Below, piece after piece: positions 1 to 9,770 of a stretch of 64,000 nucleotides of DNA. The translations under genes were made by a program, and so were the position numbers. Source of the stretch: CAYQOX01 sp964419335. GTDB taxonomy: Bacteria; Hinthialibacterota; Hinthialibacteria; Hinthialibacterales; Hinthialibacteraceae. Location of the stretch: contig CAYQOX010000004.1 of NCBI GenBank assembly GCA_964419335.1, forward strand, positions 62,001 to 126,000. The letters are read 5' to 3'. Every line of letters begins with the position of its first letter. Position 1 is the first letter of the stretch. The notes under the pieces were generated by a model. The model was not told the DNA's origin. It searched no databases and saw only the letters and a list, made by a program, of their open reading frames with translations.

Positions 1-1886
1 TACCCCGGTTCACTATAAACATGAATGACCCCATTATTATGTTGTACAATACCATACACCGTCGATAATCCCAAACCGGTTCCTGCTTTTCCCTTCGTCG
101 TGAAGAAAGGTTCGAAAATACGCCGCTTGATCGCAGGCTCCATACCCACCCCGGTATCGGTGACAGTCATCAACACGTACTCCCCTTCTTTCAACGCAGG
201 CAGAGTTTCTCCCAAGGGGTTGTTTACGGTTACATTCTTAATATCAATGGTCAATTTGCCTCCATGGGGCATGGCATCACGAGCATTCACCGCAAGATTC
301 ATAACAATCTGTTCCATGTTCCCGGGATCAATTTTTACCGACCCAATATCTTTCTCAATGACGGTGAGTAATTCGATATCTTCGCCAATCAAGCGCCGCA
401 GCATTTTATCCATATTTTCGAATATTTCTCTCAGGCGAATCACTTGAGGCTGCATCACCTGACGCCGGCTGAAAGTCAGTAACTGCCGGATTAATACTGC
501 AGCACGATCAGCGGCTTTTTTGATTACTTCAATATCATGCGCTAATCGTAAATCCCCTTGGCTTCTCTTAATCAAAAAATCGCTATAGCTGTTGATCACC
601 ATCAATAAGTTATTAAAATCGTGAGCGACTCCGCCGGCTAATTGTCCCACGGCTTCCATCTTTTGTGATTGCAAAAACTGCTCTTGCAGTTTCTTCTTTT
701 CCGTAATATCCCAAAAAATCCCTTGAACCCCAGTGGCATTCCCCTCATGATCGAAGATTGGGGTTTTGGTCACATGGACAACGCATTTTTCTCCGCTTTT
801 AGTGATATTTTCTTCTTCCACCTCTAAAGTTTGTCCGGTTTGCAATACTTTATGATCATCCTGCTGAAACTTGACTGAAAGAGATGGAGGAAAAAGATCC
901 GTGTCGGTTTTCCCAAAAATCTCCTCTTGCGTTTTTCCGACAAATTGGCAAAAGCGGGAATTCGCAAAGGTAAACTCTCCCCGTTCATTTTTACGAAAGA
1001 TATTTTGGGGTAAATTTTCTACCAAAGAGAAATATAAAAATTCTGATTCGATGAGTTTCTTTTCCGCCTCAACCCGATCGCTGATATCGAGCACGCCGGC
1101 AATAGCACCTTTGAATTGACCGCGACTATCGCTTACAGGAGAAGCGGCAATAAGAGCACTGAAAGTAGTCCCATCTTTACGCTTTAAGAGAATATCGTGA
1201 ACTTCTTTCACACCTTCTTTGCGTCGTTCTATATTCTTTTTGCATTTCTCGATATCATCCTCAGCAATAAACGCTAATAAATGTTTTCCGATCATCTCAT
1301 CGACTTCATACCCCAACATTTCCGCCATCCGCGGGGTAACAAAATCGGTATAGGCGTCTTTATCAATCGACCAAATTCCCTCATAAAGACTGTTTAGCAA
1401 GAGTTGATAGCGTCTCTCACCTTCATTAAGCGCCTTTTCCATCTTTAGAGTTTCAGTGTTATCTCGAATCGTGATCTCCTGCAGCATAGCATGCCGCTCG
1501 ATGGCATAACGTAGTTGACGTTCGAGAAAAGGACGCGTAATTTCACTTTTGATAAGATAATCTTGGGCGCCTTTCTTTAAGAGCGATAAAGCCCTCTCTT
1601 GATCCTCATCCTCGGCCAAAAGCACAATAGGAATATCCGGGAGAAGTTCACAAACGCGATCGAACCCTTCTTCACCAACGGAATCCTCTTGTTCTAAATC
1701 AAGCAAAATGACATCAAACGCAGTATTTTCCAAATGTTGCTTAGCCTGTTCTACACTCTCTGCCCAAGTCGCTTGAATCGAGTGGGTAGAATTCTCTTTT
1801 TCTGAAATACGAAATAATGGCTGAATCAAATAGCCATAATTTTCATCCTTTTCAATAAACAACGCATGAATATTGGAAACTTTCAA
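1..1886 (-). CDS. Hybrid sensor histidine kinase, REC-PAS-PAS-HisKA-HATPase (C-terminus off the left edge)
   Basis: The minus strand is open from a TTG at 1886 to the window edge, about 628 residues. No ATG lies between this TTG and the upstream in-frame stop, so TTG with a weak AGG upstream is taken as the start. The order is an N-terminal receiver-like domain (DVILLDLE, then PIVLLAED and a later Lys), two PAS domains (the second ends GIFWDITEKKKL), a HisKA dimerisation helix with the phospho-acceptor in VAHDFNNLL, and a HATPase_c domain with N box NARDAM, G1 DTGVGM, F box FEPFFTTK and G2 GTGLGLS. The kinase should sense through PAS in the cytoplasm, since no membrane segment is visible. A further C-terminal receiver may lie beyond the edge. 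The signal and partner are unknown. Confidence 0.9.
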   Translation of the reverse strand, partial: MKVSNIHALFIEKDENYGYLIQPLFRISEKENSTHSIQATWAESVEQAKQHLENTAFDVILLDLEQEDSVGEEGFDRVCELLPDIPIVLLAEDEDQERALSLLKKGAQDYLIKSEITRPFLERQLRYAIERHAMLQEITIRDNTETLKMEKALNEGERRYQLLLNSLYEGIWSIDKDAYTDFVTPRMAEMLGYEVDEMIGKHLLAFIAEDDIEKCKKNIERRKEGVKEVHDILLKRKDGTTFSALIAASPVSDSRGQFKGAIAGVLDISDRVEAEKKLIESEFLYFSLVENLPQNIFRKNERGEFTFANSRFCQFVGKTQEEIFGKTDTDLFPPSLSVKFQQDDHKVLQTGQTLEVEEENITKSGEKCVVHVTKTPIFDHEGNATGVQGIFWDITEKKKLQEQFLQSQKMEAVGQLAGGVAHDFNNLLMVINSYSDFLIKRSQGDLRLAHDIEVIKKAADRAAVLIRQLLTFSRRQVMQPQVIRLREIFENMDKMLRRLIGEDIELLTVIEKDIGSVKIDPGNMEQIVMNLAVNARDAMPHGGKLTIDIKNVTVNNPLGETLPALKEGEYVLMTVTDTGVGMEPAIKRRIFEPFFTTKGKAGTGLGLSTVYGIVQHNNGVIHVYSEPG

Positions 1887-2306
1887 TGTATTATACCTAT
1901 CCGTAATATGTGTAAAATTCTATTCTACCATGGTTGCCTCACAACAATCATTACTCTTTCTGATTAAAAACAATCCGTTTCTTCGCTTTTCGAAAGCGAA
2001 CCTTTTCTTTAGTCAAATAATAAAATATCTTTAAAATTATTTAACATATAGCAAACCTCCTTTGAAGTATACTCGAATTCTAGAAAAAATATATCGGGAA
2101 ATTAATGAAATTTATGTAATGAATAATCCTACAAAATCGTAGGAATATCACTTCAAGGGATCATGATATATCTTGCAATTCATTTTCAGTCTACAGGATC
2201 CAAGAGAAAGATAATTGCATCTTTTCGTTACATCCTGGCAGGATTAGATAGATTTACGAAAAAGACAAACAACGATTGGTGAAAGTTTATAGAGGTGCAC
2301 ATATAT
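1887..2306. other. Intergenic stretch without a gene
   Basis: This AT-rich stretch lies between the kinase start and the hairpin after sppA. No reading frame with family resemblance was found. The only structure seen is a short inverted repeat (TCCTAC and GTAGGA, 2127-2144). It presumably holds the minus-strand promoter of the kinase, but no convincing -35/-10 pair was identified. Confidence 0.5.
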
Positions 2307-2330
2307 AGGAGGAGGACTTAACCTCCTCCT
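2307..2330 (-). terminator. Hairpin after sppA
   Basis: Nine-base arms AGGAGGAGG (2307-2315) and CCTCCTCCT (2322-2330) pair perfectly around a six-base loop, 27 bases beyond the sppA stop. The T-tract on the minus strand is poor (ATATATG follows), so this is a terminator-like hairpin rather than a textbook one. Confidence 0.5.
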
Positions 2331-2356
2331 GAGGTGTGATAGGTCGCATGAAAAAA

Positions 2357-3544
2357 TTAATAAGGAAAACGATACTGTAAGGGGGAGCGTACTTTGCCTT
2401 GATCCGTTAATGCCATTAAACCTTTTGTGAGTAAATCAAACCAGCTGAGTTCTCGTTTTACTTTTTCAACCACGGTGGGCTCTCCCTCAAGGCCGGCTAA
2501 ACTCGCGGCCAGTTTGATCGCATCTTCCAGAGTGCCAATTTCATCCACCAGGCCGATCGAGTGCGCTTGACGCCCTGTATAAATTTTCCCTTGAGCAATC
2601 GATTTAGCATAAAGGACTATGGTATCTTCACTTACACCAAAATTAAGGTTTTCGATATCTTTCAATTTTTCTCGTATTTCGGTAGCATTTTGAATTTCAC
2701 CGGCTGAAGTAGCACTTTGAGTCGCTTCGGCCATGGTAACATCCGCAATCTCTAAAGCTCCGGTGGCTTCGTCAACCGATTCTGACTGAACACTCTGATG
2801 CTCGGTTTTGTAATAATCTTTCTTTTGTTGGACTCTTTTAATTAAATCGACCACATCTTCCGTGAAGGGATATCCATTCATTTCATCGATACTTTTTTCC
2901 AGCAGCAACTTTTCGAACGATTGTTTTCTACCCTCCACCACGGCTTCAATAAATTGCATGTAGGTATCATCGATCACCCCTTGCATCATCTCCCGCTCAT
3001 AGGGTTCAAGTTCACGTTCCATTGAGCCAAAGTCCTTGTATTTCCCGGCTTTAATCGTCTCGTAATCGAGACCGATTTTTTCCAATAATTCTTTAGCCTG
3101 CAAAAATTTGGAATATACCCCGATGCTACCTGTTAATGTTCCCTGAGAAGAAACGATTTTGTCGGCATCACAGACTGCGTAATACCCCCCCGAAGCCGCA
3201 ACCGAACCAAACGAAGCCACTACAATCTTATTATGCTTCTCTCTCACATCCCGCAGTGCATCATAAAGTTCCTGCGATGGGGTTACGGCACCTCCAGGAC
3301 TATCGACTCGAGTTACGATCGCCGCGATACTCGAATCTTTCCCATAATCACGAATTTGATCGACCCAATCTTCGACATCATAAAGGACCCCTTCAATCCG
3401 TACTAACGCCACTCGTTTACCGCCAAGGAAATTGGGAGTGCTGCCTTTCATCACGACCACTGCAAGAGTCACAATCAAGCCAATCAAGATGATAATAACA
3501 ATGAAAAACGTCAAAAGTATGAGAATTCCTGTACTTTTCTTCAT
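2357..3544 (-). CDS. sppA: Signal peptide peptidase SppA, S49 family, with an insertion
   Basis: A 395-residue membrane serine protease that degrades leftover signal peptides. There is an N-terminal membrane helix (about 8-32), then the S49 core: DSPGGAVTPS (81-90), the nucleophile Ser118 in VAASGGYYA, and the general-base Lys, most likely Lys170 in GKYKDFGS. The core closes with IYTGRQAHSIGLVDEIG (about 321-337). In ordinary short SppA proteins the EGRK helix is followed almost directly by this last motif. Here about 100 extra residues (about 207-315), rich in Glu, Ala, Thr and Ser and probably partly disordered, separate them. It is divergent from the wecA-like gene. Family assignment is secure; the role of the insertion is unknown. 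Confidence 0.93.
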   Translation of the reverse strand: MKKSTGILILLTFFIVIIILIGLIVTLAVVVMKGSTPNFLGGKRVALVRIEGVLYDVEDWVDQIRDYGKDSSIAAIVTRVDSPGGAVTPSQELYDALRDVREKHNKIVVASFGSVAASGGYYAVCDADKIVSSQGTLTGSIGVYSKFLQAKELLEKIGLDYETIKAGKYKDFGSMERELEPYEREMMQGVIDDTYMQFIEAVVEGRKQSFEKLLLEKSIDEMNGYPFTEDVVDLIKRVQQKKDYYKTEHQSVQSESVDEATGALEIADVTMAEATQSATSAGEIQNATEIREKLKDIENLNFGVSEDTIVLYAKSIAQGKIYTGRQAHSIGLVDEIGTLEDAIKLAASLAGLEGEPTVVEKVKRELSWFDLLTKGLMALTDQGKVRSPLQYRFPY

Positions 3545-3643
3545 AATACGCTTTAGCCCTTTTCTTTTTTCCGTGTAATATATGTGAAAAGATATAGTAT
3601 TATAACAATCTTAGCAATAAAAATTGTGCTGGAACCAAGAACC

Positions 3644-4753
3644 ATGCCTTACGAATACGTGTATTTATTTCTCGTTGGGAGTATAACCTCTTTCATCGCC
3701 ACGCCTTTCTTTCGCAAGCTGGCTCTTTCACTCAATATTACCGATCATCCATCCGATCGAAAAATCCACCGCCAGCCGGTTCCCTATCTGGGTGGTTTGA
3801 GTTTTCATTGTGTGTTTAGTGTCGGATTACTATTCCTTTTTCTCTTCATGCCTTATACCCTCGGCCAGACCGATACACTAAACCATTTGATACTATTATA
3901 CCTTATCGCGACCGCCTTTCTTATCCTGGGGATCATTGATGATATTTATTCCATTTCGGCTTCGATCAAACTGGTAATCCAAAGCCTATTGTGTATCATC
4001 CTAGTAGCCTTCGGTTTTTCCATCACTCAAATGACCAGTCCCTTCGGGGGAATCATTCCTTTAGGCTGGTTTGGTACCATTGTATCGTTTTTTTGGATAC
4101 TGACTATTGTTAACGCGATTAATTTCATCGATGGATTAGACGGCTTAGCAGGCGGCGTGGTTTTCTTCGCTGCTTTGGCCAATCTCCTTATTTCCTTGTT
4201 CGAATGGCAGAACTATATCTGTTTGGTTTCTCTACTACTTATGGCTGGAGTATTGGGCTTTCTGCCCTTCAATTTTTCCTCCAAGAAAAAGATTTTCATG
4301 GGCGATGCTGGAAGTCTCTACCTGGGCGTATGGCTAGCGGGAAGTTCGCTGGAAAGCAATGTGAAATCCTCCACCGTGATGTCGTTATCTCTCCCACTCG
4401 TCATTCTATCTATCCCTTTATTGGATGCACTCTTGACCATCGTACGCCGTGGTAGAAAAGGCCGTCATTTTTTCAAGGCTGACCGCGAACATATTCATCA
4501 TCGCATCATCCGCCTAGGGTTTAGTGACTTACAAGCCGTATGCTTTCTTTATGGACTTTGTTTTTTACTCTCGATGTCGGCGGTTTTAGCCGCTCAATTG
4601 CCTAATCGCTATTCTTTTTTATTCATCTTTGTATTTCTCGCGGCGATCACGTGGGGATTGATCGTCTTTAATGCATTTGAGAACCGTCTCATAGGTTCTC
4701 AATCAATTACCCCCGCATCCGAATCACCAGCACCACCACGAAAACCGCAATAA
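3644..4753 (+). CDS. Undecaprenyl-phosphate GlcNAc-1-phosphate transferase (WecA/TagO/MraY family)
   Basis: A polytopic membrane enzyme that transfers a sugar-1-phosphate from a UDP-sugar to undecaprenyl phosphate, the first membrane step in cell-surface polysaccharide synthesis. Numbered from the ATG at 3644 (369 residues), the family motifs are DHPSDRKIHRQPVPYLGG (34-51), the Asp pair D99-D100, NAINFIDGLDGLAGG (157-171), MGDAGSLYLG (219-228), and the cytoplasmic His loop REHIHHR (281-287) typical of WecA/TagO rather than MraY. The frame opens earlier, with a GTG at 3584, but those 20 residues add nothing to the family and would crowd the divergent sppA promoter, so 3644 is preferred. Its 3' end overlaps the convergent gene by 47 bases. 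Confidence 0.92.
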   Translation: MPYEYVYLFLVGSITSFIATPFFRKLALSLNITDHPSDRKIHRQPVPYLGGLSFHCVFSVGLLFLFLFMPYTLGQTDTLNHLILLYLIATAFLILGIIDDIYSISASIKLVIQSLLCIILVAFGFSITQMTSPFGGIIPLGWFGTIVSFFWILTIVNAINFIDGLDGLAGGVVFFAALANLLISLFEWQNYICLVSLLLMAGVLGFLPFNFSSKKKIFMGDAGSLYLGVWLAGSSLESNVKSSTVMSLSLPLVILSIPLLDALLTIVRRGRKGRHFFKADREHIHHRIIRLGFSDLQAVCFLYGLCFLLSMSAVLAAQLPNRYSFLFIFVFLAAITWGLIVFNAFENRLIGSQSITPASESPAPPRKPQ

Positions 4754-5501
4754 ACAAGATCACTGCGCCTAAGATAATCCCTTGTAACCAATCCCACCCT
4801 TCGGGTTCCACCACTCGTTCCGGCAACTGCAATTCGACTTCGTTGGATGCGTTGCCACTTGAAAAGGAGGTACTACCACTTTCAGGAAAAGTGACGCTAA
4901 GTTCAATGCGATCCGTTACGGGATATTGCAAATCCACCATTTTTTCATAATCGAATGGTTCATAGTCTTCATACGGAATATTTCCATTAAAGGTCACCCC
5001 GCTGCTGGTTTGGAATTTAACTTGTTTCCAACCCACCCGGGGGAAATTATCATCTTTATATACAAAAGATAGAGGCTCTCCTATGGGTAGGGTATCCGGT
5101 AAAGAGCATAAATAGCCCAGATCGATTTTGATCACATTGATCCCATTATGCCCAATAAAACTATAGGCATCTCCTACCTTGAAACGCGGTTCCAAGGTAA
5201 AGTCTCCAAGCTGAATGGTTTGATTCTCCGCATATTGTTTGGCCCGCTGCTGGATGAAGGCATCCCGTTCTTCTTCCGAAATTTTGCCATCATCATTGGC
5301 ATCCAGCTGTTGGGCCGCTTTCTCTGTCGGTTTTAATCCCAATATCACCTCATATAAAATCATGAGATGGGTTTGGGTCATGGTTAGATTGGCATAGCGA
5401 TCGATACTCTCAGGATCGAGAGCGTGCGAGTGACTTCGCTGGCAACCCTTAATCATGCAGAGTAGAATCAGTCCCAATGTTACAACGTTTTTTTTCATCA
5501 T
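4707..5501 (-). CDS. Putative EF-hand lipoprotein with C-terminal membrane anchor
   Basis: 264 residues, function not recognised. The N-terminus is a signal with a possible lipobox ending at Cys20 (IKGC, so the -3 residue is Ile rather than Leu). A single canonical EF-hand loop follows at 67-78 (D67, N69, D71, K73, S75, E78), suggesting Ca2+ binding outside the cytoplasm. The middle looks like a beta-rich secreted domain. A strong hydrophobic helix (about 238-260) ending in RMRG would anchor the C-terminus with a short cytoplasmic tail. The start overlaps the stop of the upstream DUF1015 gene by four bases (ATGA), so the two are translationally coupled. The 3' end runs 47 bases into the opposite-strand transferase gene. 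Confidence 0.75.
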   Translation of the reverse strand: MMKKNVVTLGLILLCMIKGCQRSHSHALDPESIDRYANLTMTQTHLMILYEVILGLKPTEKAAQQLDANDDGKISEEERDAFIQQRAKQYAENQTIQLGDFTLEPRFKVGDAYSFIGHNGINVIKIDLGYLCSLPDTLPIGEPLSFVYKDDNFPRVGWKQVKFQTSSGVTFNGNIPYEDYEPFDYEKMVDLQYPVTDRIELSVTFPESGSTSFSSGNASNEVELQLPERVVEPEGWDWLQGIILGAVILFIAVFVVVLVIRMRG

Positions 5502-6817
5502 TCTTGACTGGAATCCGCGACCGAACGCATAACTAAGCCTGTGGGAATTTTGGGATAAAAATCGGTCGACTTTTGCGGCATTCGCACCCCATGAAGAGAA
5601 ACATCAAAAACGGTTTGCGGCGGGATTCCCGCCAGCAGAAAAGCCGCATCATAATCCCCTGTATTGACCAGTTCAATCGCTTCTTCCTCCTCACGAATGT
5701 ATTTAGTATTGGAATGCATGGTTTCTTTATCCAATTGTAAACAATGTTCAAACAATAATTGATGTAAAAGGGTTACGTTAAGCCCCCGTAATGCGGGGTG
5801 AACCTCTTTCAAAGGAGGAATTTCTACATCTTTTTTGGGAGAAAGCACCCAACCTTGCTCCTTCCCAACAACCACGATTCCCTGTTGATTCGTCGTCGCT
5901 TGCAGCTGCTTCCGGACCATTGCACCACTGCGTTCGGGTAAAGACTCAATCGTAAAGAAATCTAAACATTTCTCGGTTACTTTGTTGACCCAATCGTTGG
6001 GCAATCCCGAAACAACCCGATGGGTGGGAAGCACCAGCAAGCCGGGACTTTTGGAGGGGACGATGAAGACCATTTGGCTGCCCCAAGGTTCCTTTTGAGG
6101 ATCTTTGCCGGTTTTATCGCGCATTTCCCGGCAATAATTCTTTGCGGTTTCATGGCGATGATGACCATCCGCGATGACCAACGTGCATTGTTCCATAAAC
6201 TTGGAAGCCTTCTTCACGGCCGTATCATCGTTTATAGCCAAAAGCGCATGTTCTTGCTCTTCTTCATCACGAAAGCGGAACAATTCCTCTGTCGCCTGAG
6301 AGAAAATCTCATTCCACGCATCTACCTCTCCATCCCCAAATAAGAAAATCGGCGATAAATTGGCTTGAGTCTCACGAATCAAACGTAATCGATCCGCTTT
6401 TGGCCCTTCAAAGGTATGCTCATGCGAATGTGGGCCGCCCTGTTCTTCCAATTGTAACGCCCCAAACAAGCCGGTACGTGTCCATGTTTCCCCTTTGTAG
6501 GTGTACGTTTGCTGATAAACATAAAAACAAGGCGGATCCTCAACCAAGACATTATCTCTACGCCACATACGCCAAAGTTGAGCGGCTTCCCTATACCAGT
6601 CTTGAGAGATCGTATCGGTAGATTGGGTCATTGTATCGATTTCGTTGTCACTTGGCGGGGGGAGAATGAGTTTGACCACATTATGCTCATCGCGTTCCCA
6701 TAAGGCTTCGCGTTCTTCAGAGGTGATTTTGTCATAGGGAGGCGAAATTAACTCGGCCAATGAATTCTTCTTTTCTGTATTAAAACGGATTCCTGAAAAA
6801 GGTTTAATTTGCGCCAT
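5498..6817 (-). CDS. DUF1015 family protein
   Basis: 439 residues of the widespread cytoplasmic DUF1015 family, whose biochemical function is not settled. Family landmarks are the opening IKPFSGIRF, the ISPPYDKIT segment (24-32), HNVVKLILP (45-53) and the His-rich ADGHHRHETA (216-225). Length fits the family (about 400-450). It is the first gene of a two-gene unit, with a four-base overlap into the EF-hand lipoprotein. In other bacteria DUF1015 genes often sit near serine or D-2-hydroxyacid metabolism genes, but nothing here confirms such a link. Confidence 0.88.
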   Translation of the reverse strand: MAQIKPFSGIRFNTEKKNSLAELISPPYDKITSEEREALWERDEHNVVKLILPPPSDNEIDTMTQSTDTISQDWYREAAQLWRMWRRDNVLVEDPPCFYVYQQTYTYKGETWTRTGLFGALQLEEQGGPHSHEHTFEGPKADRLRLIRETQANLSPIFLFGDGEVDAWNEIFSQATEELFRFRDEEEQEHALLAINDDTAVKKASKFMEQCTLVIADGHHRHETAKNYCREMRDKTGKDPQKEPWGSQMVFIVPSKSPGLLVLPTHRVVSGLPNDWVNKVTEKCLDFFTIESLPERSGAMVRKQLQATTNQQGIVVVGKEQGWVLSPKKDVEIPPLKEVHPALRGLNVTLLHQLLFEHCLQLDKETMHSNTKYIREEEEAIELVNTGDYDAAFLLAGIPPQTVFDVSLHGVRMPQKSTDFYPKIPTGLVMRSVADSSQE

Positions 6818-7026
6818 AATAAGTTTTATCCTTTAAATTTGTTGTACTATATCCCTAGATTCCATTCCCAAACACACGGGGATAATAAACAATTATTGAT
6901 TGATACTTCACTAAAAATATTATAGAGTGTGGGATGATCAATAGAACAAACTATTATTATATACCAAGATTTTTATAGGCGAACGGTATCACAACGCCAA
7001 ACTTTATTAGGAGTTTTAATCAACGC

Positions 7027-9696
7027 CTAGTCCATCATGCGCGAAGAAAGCATTTCATGAACTTCACGTTGATAATGTTGAAACTCATCTTGTGATTCAG
7101 ATGAACTTTCGGTAGGTTCTGTTCCTTTGATAAAAGGAATCCTCTGAGTATCTTTCTTATTTTCAGAAGCAAGCTTCCCGGTTTTAGGATCAATATCCTC
7201 AAAAACAATATTGGAGGGTGGAGAAATTTCACCAAATAATTCGGGATGCGTCTCATAGGCCTTTTGCATAAAATCCATCCAGACGGGTAGAGCCACTTTC
7301 GAACCCGTCATTTTTCTACCCAAGGATTGCCCAAACGTATCATACCCAAGATAAACAATACATAGTAAATCCTTCGTATAACCCGCAAACCAGGCATAGA
7401 CACAATCATCCGTCGTCCCTGTTTTCCCCACACACCAGAAGGGTAACTCGGTTGCGTCTTGGGCAGTTCCTTCCTCCACAACTCCACGCAGCATATGTGT
7501 TGTAAGATAGGCATTTTCAGGGGAGAGACGATGTACAGGATAAGAAGGGGGATCGAACTCATAAAGCAAAGTTGGAGTATCTCGATGCGCCTCGCGTCGT
7601 TGATAGACTTTTTCTACCATATGTAAGGGGATAAAATCGCCTCCATTGGCCAACACCGAATAGGCCTGAGCCAACTGTATCGGAGTGACACCCGCTGTAC
7701 CCAAGGCAATCGATAAATTCGATTCATCAATAGGTAATTCAAAGGTATAGCGGCAGAAATTACGCAAATGCTGAATCCCTTCGCTGCGGCTTCCCATGTA
7801 GTTATCCAAGAGCCACACGCTGGCCGCATTCATGGAATGAATCAAAGCATTCCGCAGCATCACTCGACCATAATATTCACCTTCGAAGTTCCTAGGTGTC
7901 CATCCCCGCCAAAATTCTTTTTTCTCATCTTTAACCATAGAAGCCAGCGTCCAATTTTGATCGGGAGCAGCCAGCGCGGCGGTATAGAGTAAAGGTTTGA
8001 AAGCACTCCCAGGTTGGACCGTGACCGCTTGCATAGCGCGATTAAATTGTCCCCCATGCGTATTATCATTGTAATCATACCCTCCCATCATAGCCAACAC
8101 TTTTCCTGTAGAAGGTTGGACTGCGATTAATGCACCCTGGACATACTGATCCTCGGCGACCCTCAGGTGAATTTCACCGTCTTCTTCAACGGCCAAGGTG
8201 CGGAGAAAAAACCCTTCCTTTAACAATCCAAATTCATCGTACCAAGTCTCTTGCAAATCTACCTTCATAGGAAGAGGATTTTCTCCCCCGTTCACATTCA
8301 ACAATTTAACCTCGATGGTCCCTGTTTCTTCATCAAAATCGGACACCGCTTTGGCATCATAGACCCCACCTGCTTGGAGGGTATTTGGACTGTTATAATT
8401 CGCCCATCGATAAGAAGAATGTCCCCAGTTTTTTCCTCCAAATTCTCTACGGCGCCGTTCATGTTTTTCGATTCCTTCTCGCAGACTCGACTCGGCGGCT
8501 TCTTGCAACGCGACATCCATGGTGGTATGGATATCAATTCCTTGTCCATAAAGTTCAATCGGCATTCCGTTGAAATCGTCAAATTTGTTGCTGACAAACT
8601 GTCGCCGTACCGCAGAAGAAAAGTAGGGATACCGGGCAATCTGGGGACGTCGTACACTGCGTGACCTAACTTCAAACGGCTCGGTAACCGCATGATCAAA
8701 TTCTTCTTGGGTAATCACTCCTTCGCGCCTCATGACTTTGAGCACCACTTCGGTGCGTTTTTGGGCTTGCTCAGGTTTACGTACCGGTGAATAAGCATTC
8801 GGACGTTGCAACATCCCCGCAAACAATGCACATTCTTTCAATGATAAATCGGAAATATGTTTCCCAAAATAAAATTCGGCTGCATTGGCCACCCCATAAA
8901 TATTCCCACCCAGAAAGACTTGATTTAAATAGATTTCCAATATTTCGTCTTTGGTGTAGCGTTTCTCGATTTGTAAAGCAAGCAGTACTTCGAAGATTTT
9001 CTGGGTAAAGGTCTTTAATCCGGTTTGCGGCAGCTGATAGGGGAGATGATCATTGAGGATTAAATCCTCTGCTAATTGCATCGTGATGGTGCTTCCTCCC
9101 TGCTCTCGTCTGCCAGTGCGAAGATCATGATAAGCAGCGCGTATAAACGCACGGGGACTAATGCCGAAATGCTTATAGAAACGAATATCTTCCAAGGTAA
9201 TGACAGCATCAATTAAATCCTTGGGCATTTCAGCCAGGGGCACCATTTCCCGGTTTTGTCTTTGGTTAAAAAAATCCGCGATTAATTCATTCTGCTCATC
9301 CCCTGAAAACATGCGCGAAGGCATCCAAGGACTATAATCTTCCAAATAGGGTATCGTGGGTAATTGATCTAAATAAATATTAAGGATTCCGATGCCAACA
9401 CCCGCAGTGGTTCCCGCCAACAGAGAGAAAAGACAAAGCATCAACGCCAGCGGCTTCCAGAACGACCGTTTTTTTCTCTCTTTGGCATTAGCCCCATAAG
9501 CGGTATCTTCTACGGATTTATCTTCTGAAGAGTTGGCTTGGTTCATCATGGAAATATCAGGTAAATCATGTTCAAAGCCATACGGTGAATCCTGAGTACG
9601 CTTCTTCTGCTTCTTGGCCAATTTTTTTTGGATATTTTCCAACTCGCTTTTTAAAGGCGGCAATTTTGATTTGGATTCTGATTTATTCTTTTTCAT
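7027..9696 (-). CDS. Bifunctional penicillin-binding protein 1A family (transglycosylase/transpeptidase)
   Basis: An 889-residue class A PBP that polymerises lipid II and cross-links peptidoglycan in the periplasm. A long basic cytoplasmic tail (1-80) precedes one membrane helix (about 81-107). The GT51 domain carries catalytic Glu169 in TLEDIRFYKHFG, GGSTITMQLAEDL (200-212) and RYTKDEILEIYLNQVFLGG (246-264). The transpeptidase domain carries S564-A-F-K567, S621-M-N623 and K758-T-G-T761. The C-terminal about 90 residues are an acidic, Ser-rich tail. It stands alone, with more than 70 bases to either neighbour. Which paralogue (PbpA/PonA/MrcA) it is cannot be told from sequence alone. Confidence 0.95.
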   Translation of the reverse strand: MKKNKSESKSKLPPLKSELENIQKKLAKKQKKRTQDSPYGFEHDLPDISMMNQANSSEDKSVEDTAYGANAKERKKRSFWKPLALMLCLFSLLAGTTAGVGIGILNIYLDQLPTIPYLEDYSPWMPSRMFSGDEQNELIADFFNQRQNREMVPLAEMPKDLIDAVITLEDIRFYKHFGISPRAFIRAAYHDLRTGRREQGGSTITMQLAEDLILNDHLPYQLPQTGLKTFTQKIFEVLLALQIEKRYTKDEILEIYLNQVFLGGNIYGVANAAEFYFGKHISDLSLKECALFAGMLQRPNAYSPVRKPEQAQKRTEVVLKVMRREGVITQEEFDHAVTEPFEVRSRSVRRPQIARYPYFSSAVRRQFVSNKFDDFNGMPIELYGQGIDIHTTMDVALQEAAESSLREGIEKHERRRREFGGKNWGHSSYRWANYNSPNTLQAGGVYDAKAVSDFDEETGTIEVKLLNVNGGENPLPMKVDLQETWYDEFGLLKEGFFLRTLAVEEDGEIHLRVAEDQYVQGALIAVQPSTGKVLAMMGGYDYNDNTHGGQFNRAMQAVTVQPGSAFKPLLYTAALAAPDQNWTLASMVKDEKKEFWRGWTPRNFEGEYYGRVMLRNALIHSMNAASVWLLDNYMGSRSEGIQHLRNFCRYTFELPIDESNLSIALGTAGVTPIQLAQAYSVLANGGDFIPLHMVEKVYQRREAHRDTPTLLYEFDPPSYPVHRLSPENAYLTTHMLRGVVEEGTAQDATELPFWCVGKTGTTDDCVYAWFAGYTKDLLCIVYLGYDTFGQSLGRKMTGSKVALPVWMDFMQKAYETHPELFGEISPPSNIVFEDIDPKTGKLASENKKDTQRIPFIKGTEPTESSSESQDEFQHYQREVHEMLSSRMMD

Positions 9697-9770
9697 ACGT
9701 TTTAACGCCAGCGATCAAAGATAATTATTGGTAAAGATTATACCATAAAATCATGTACTTTAGAAAACAG

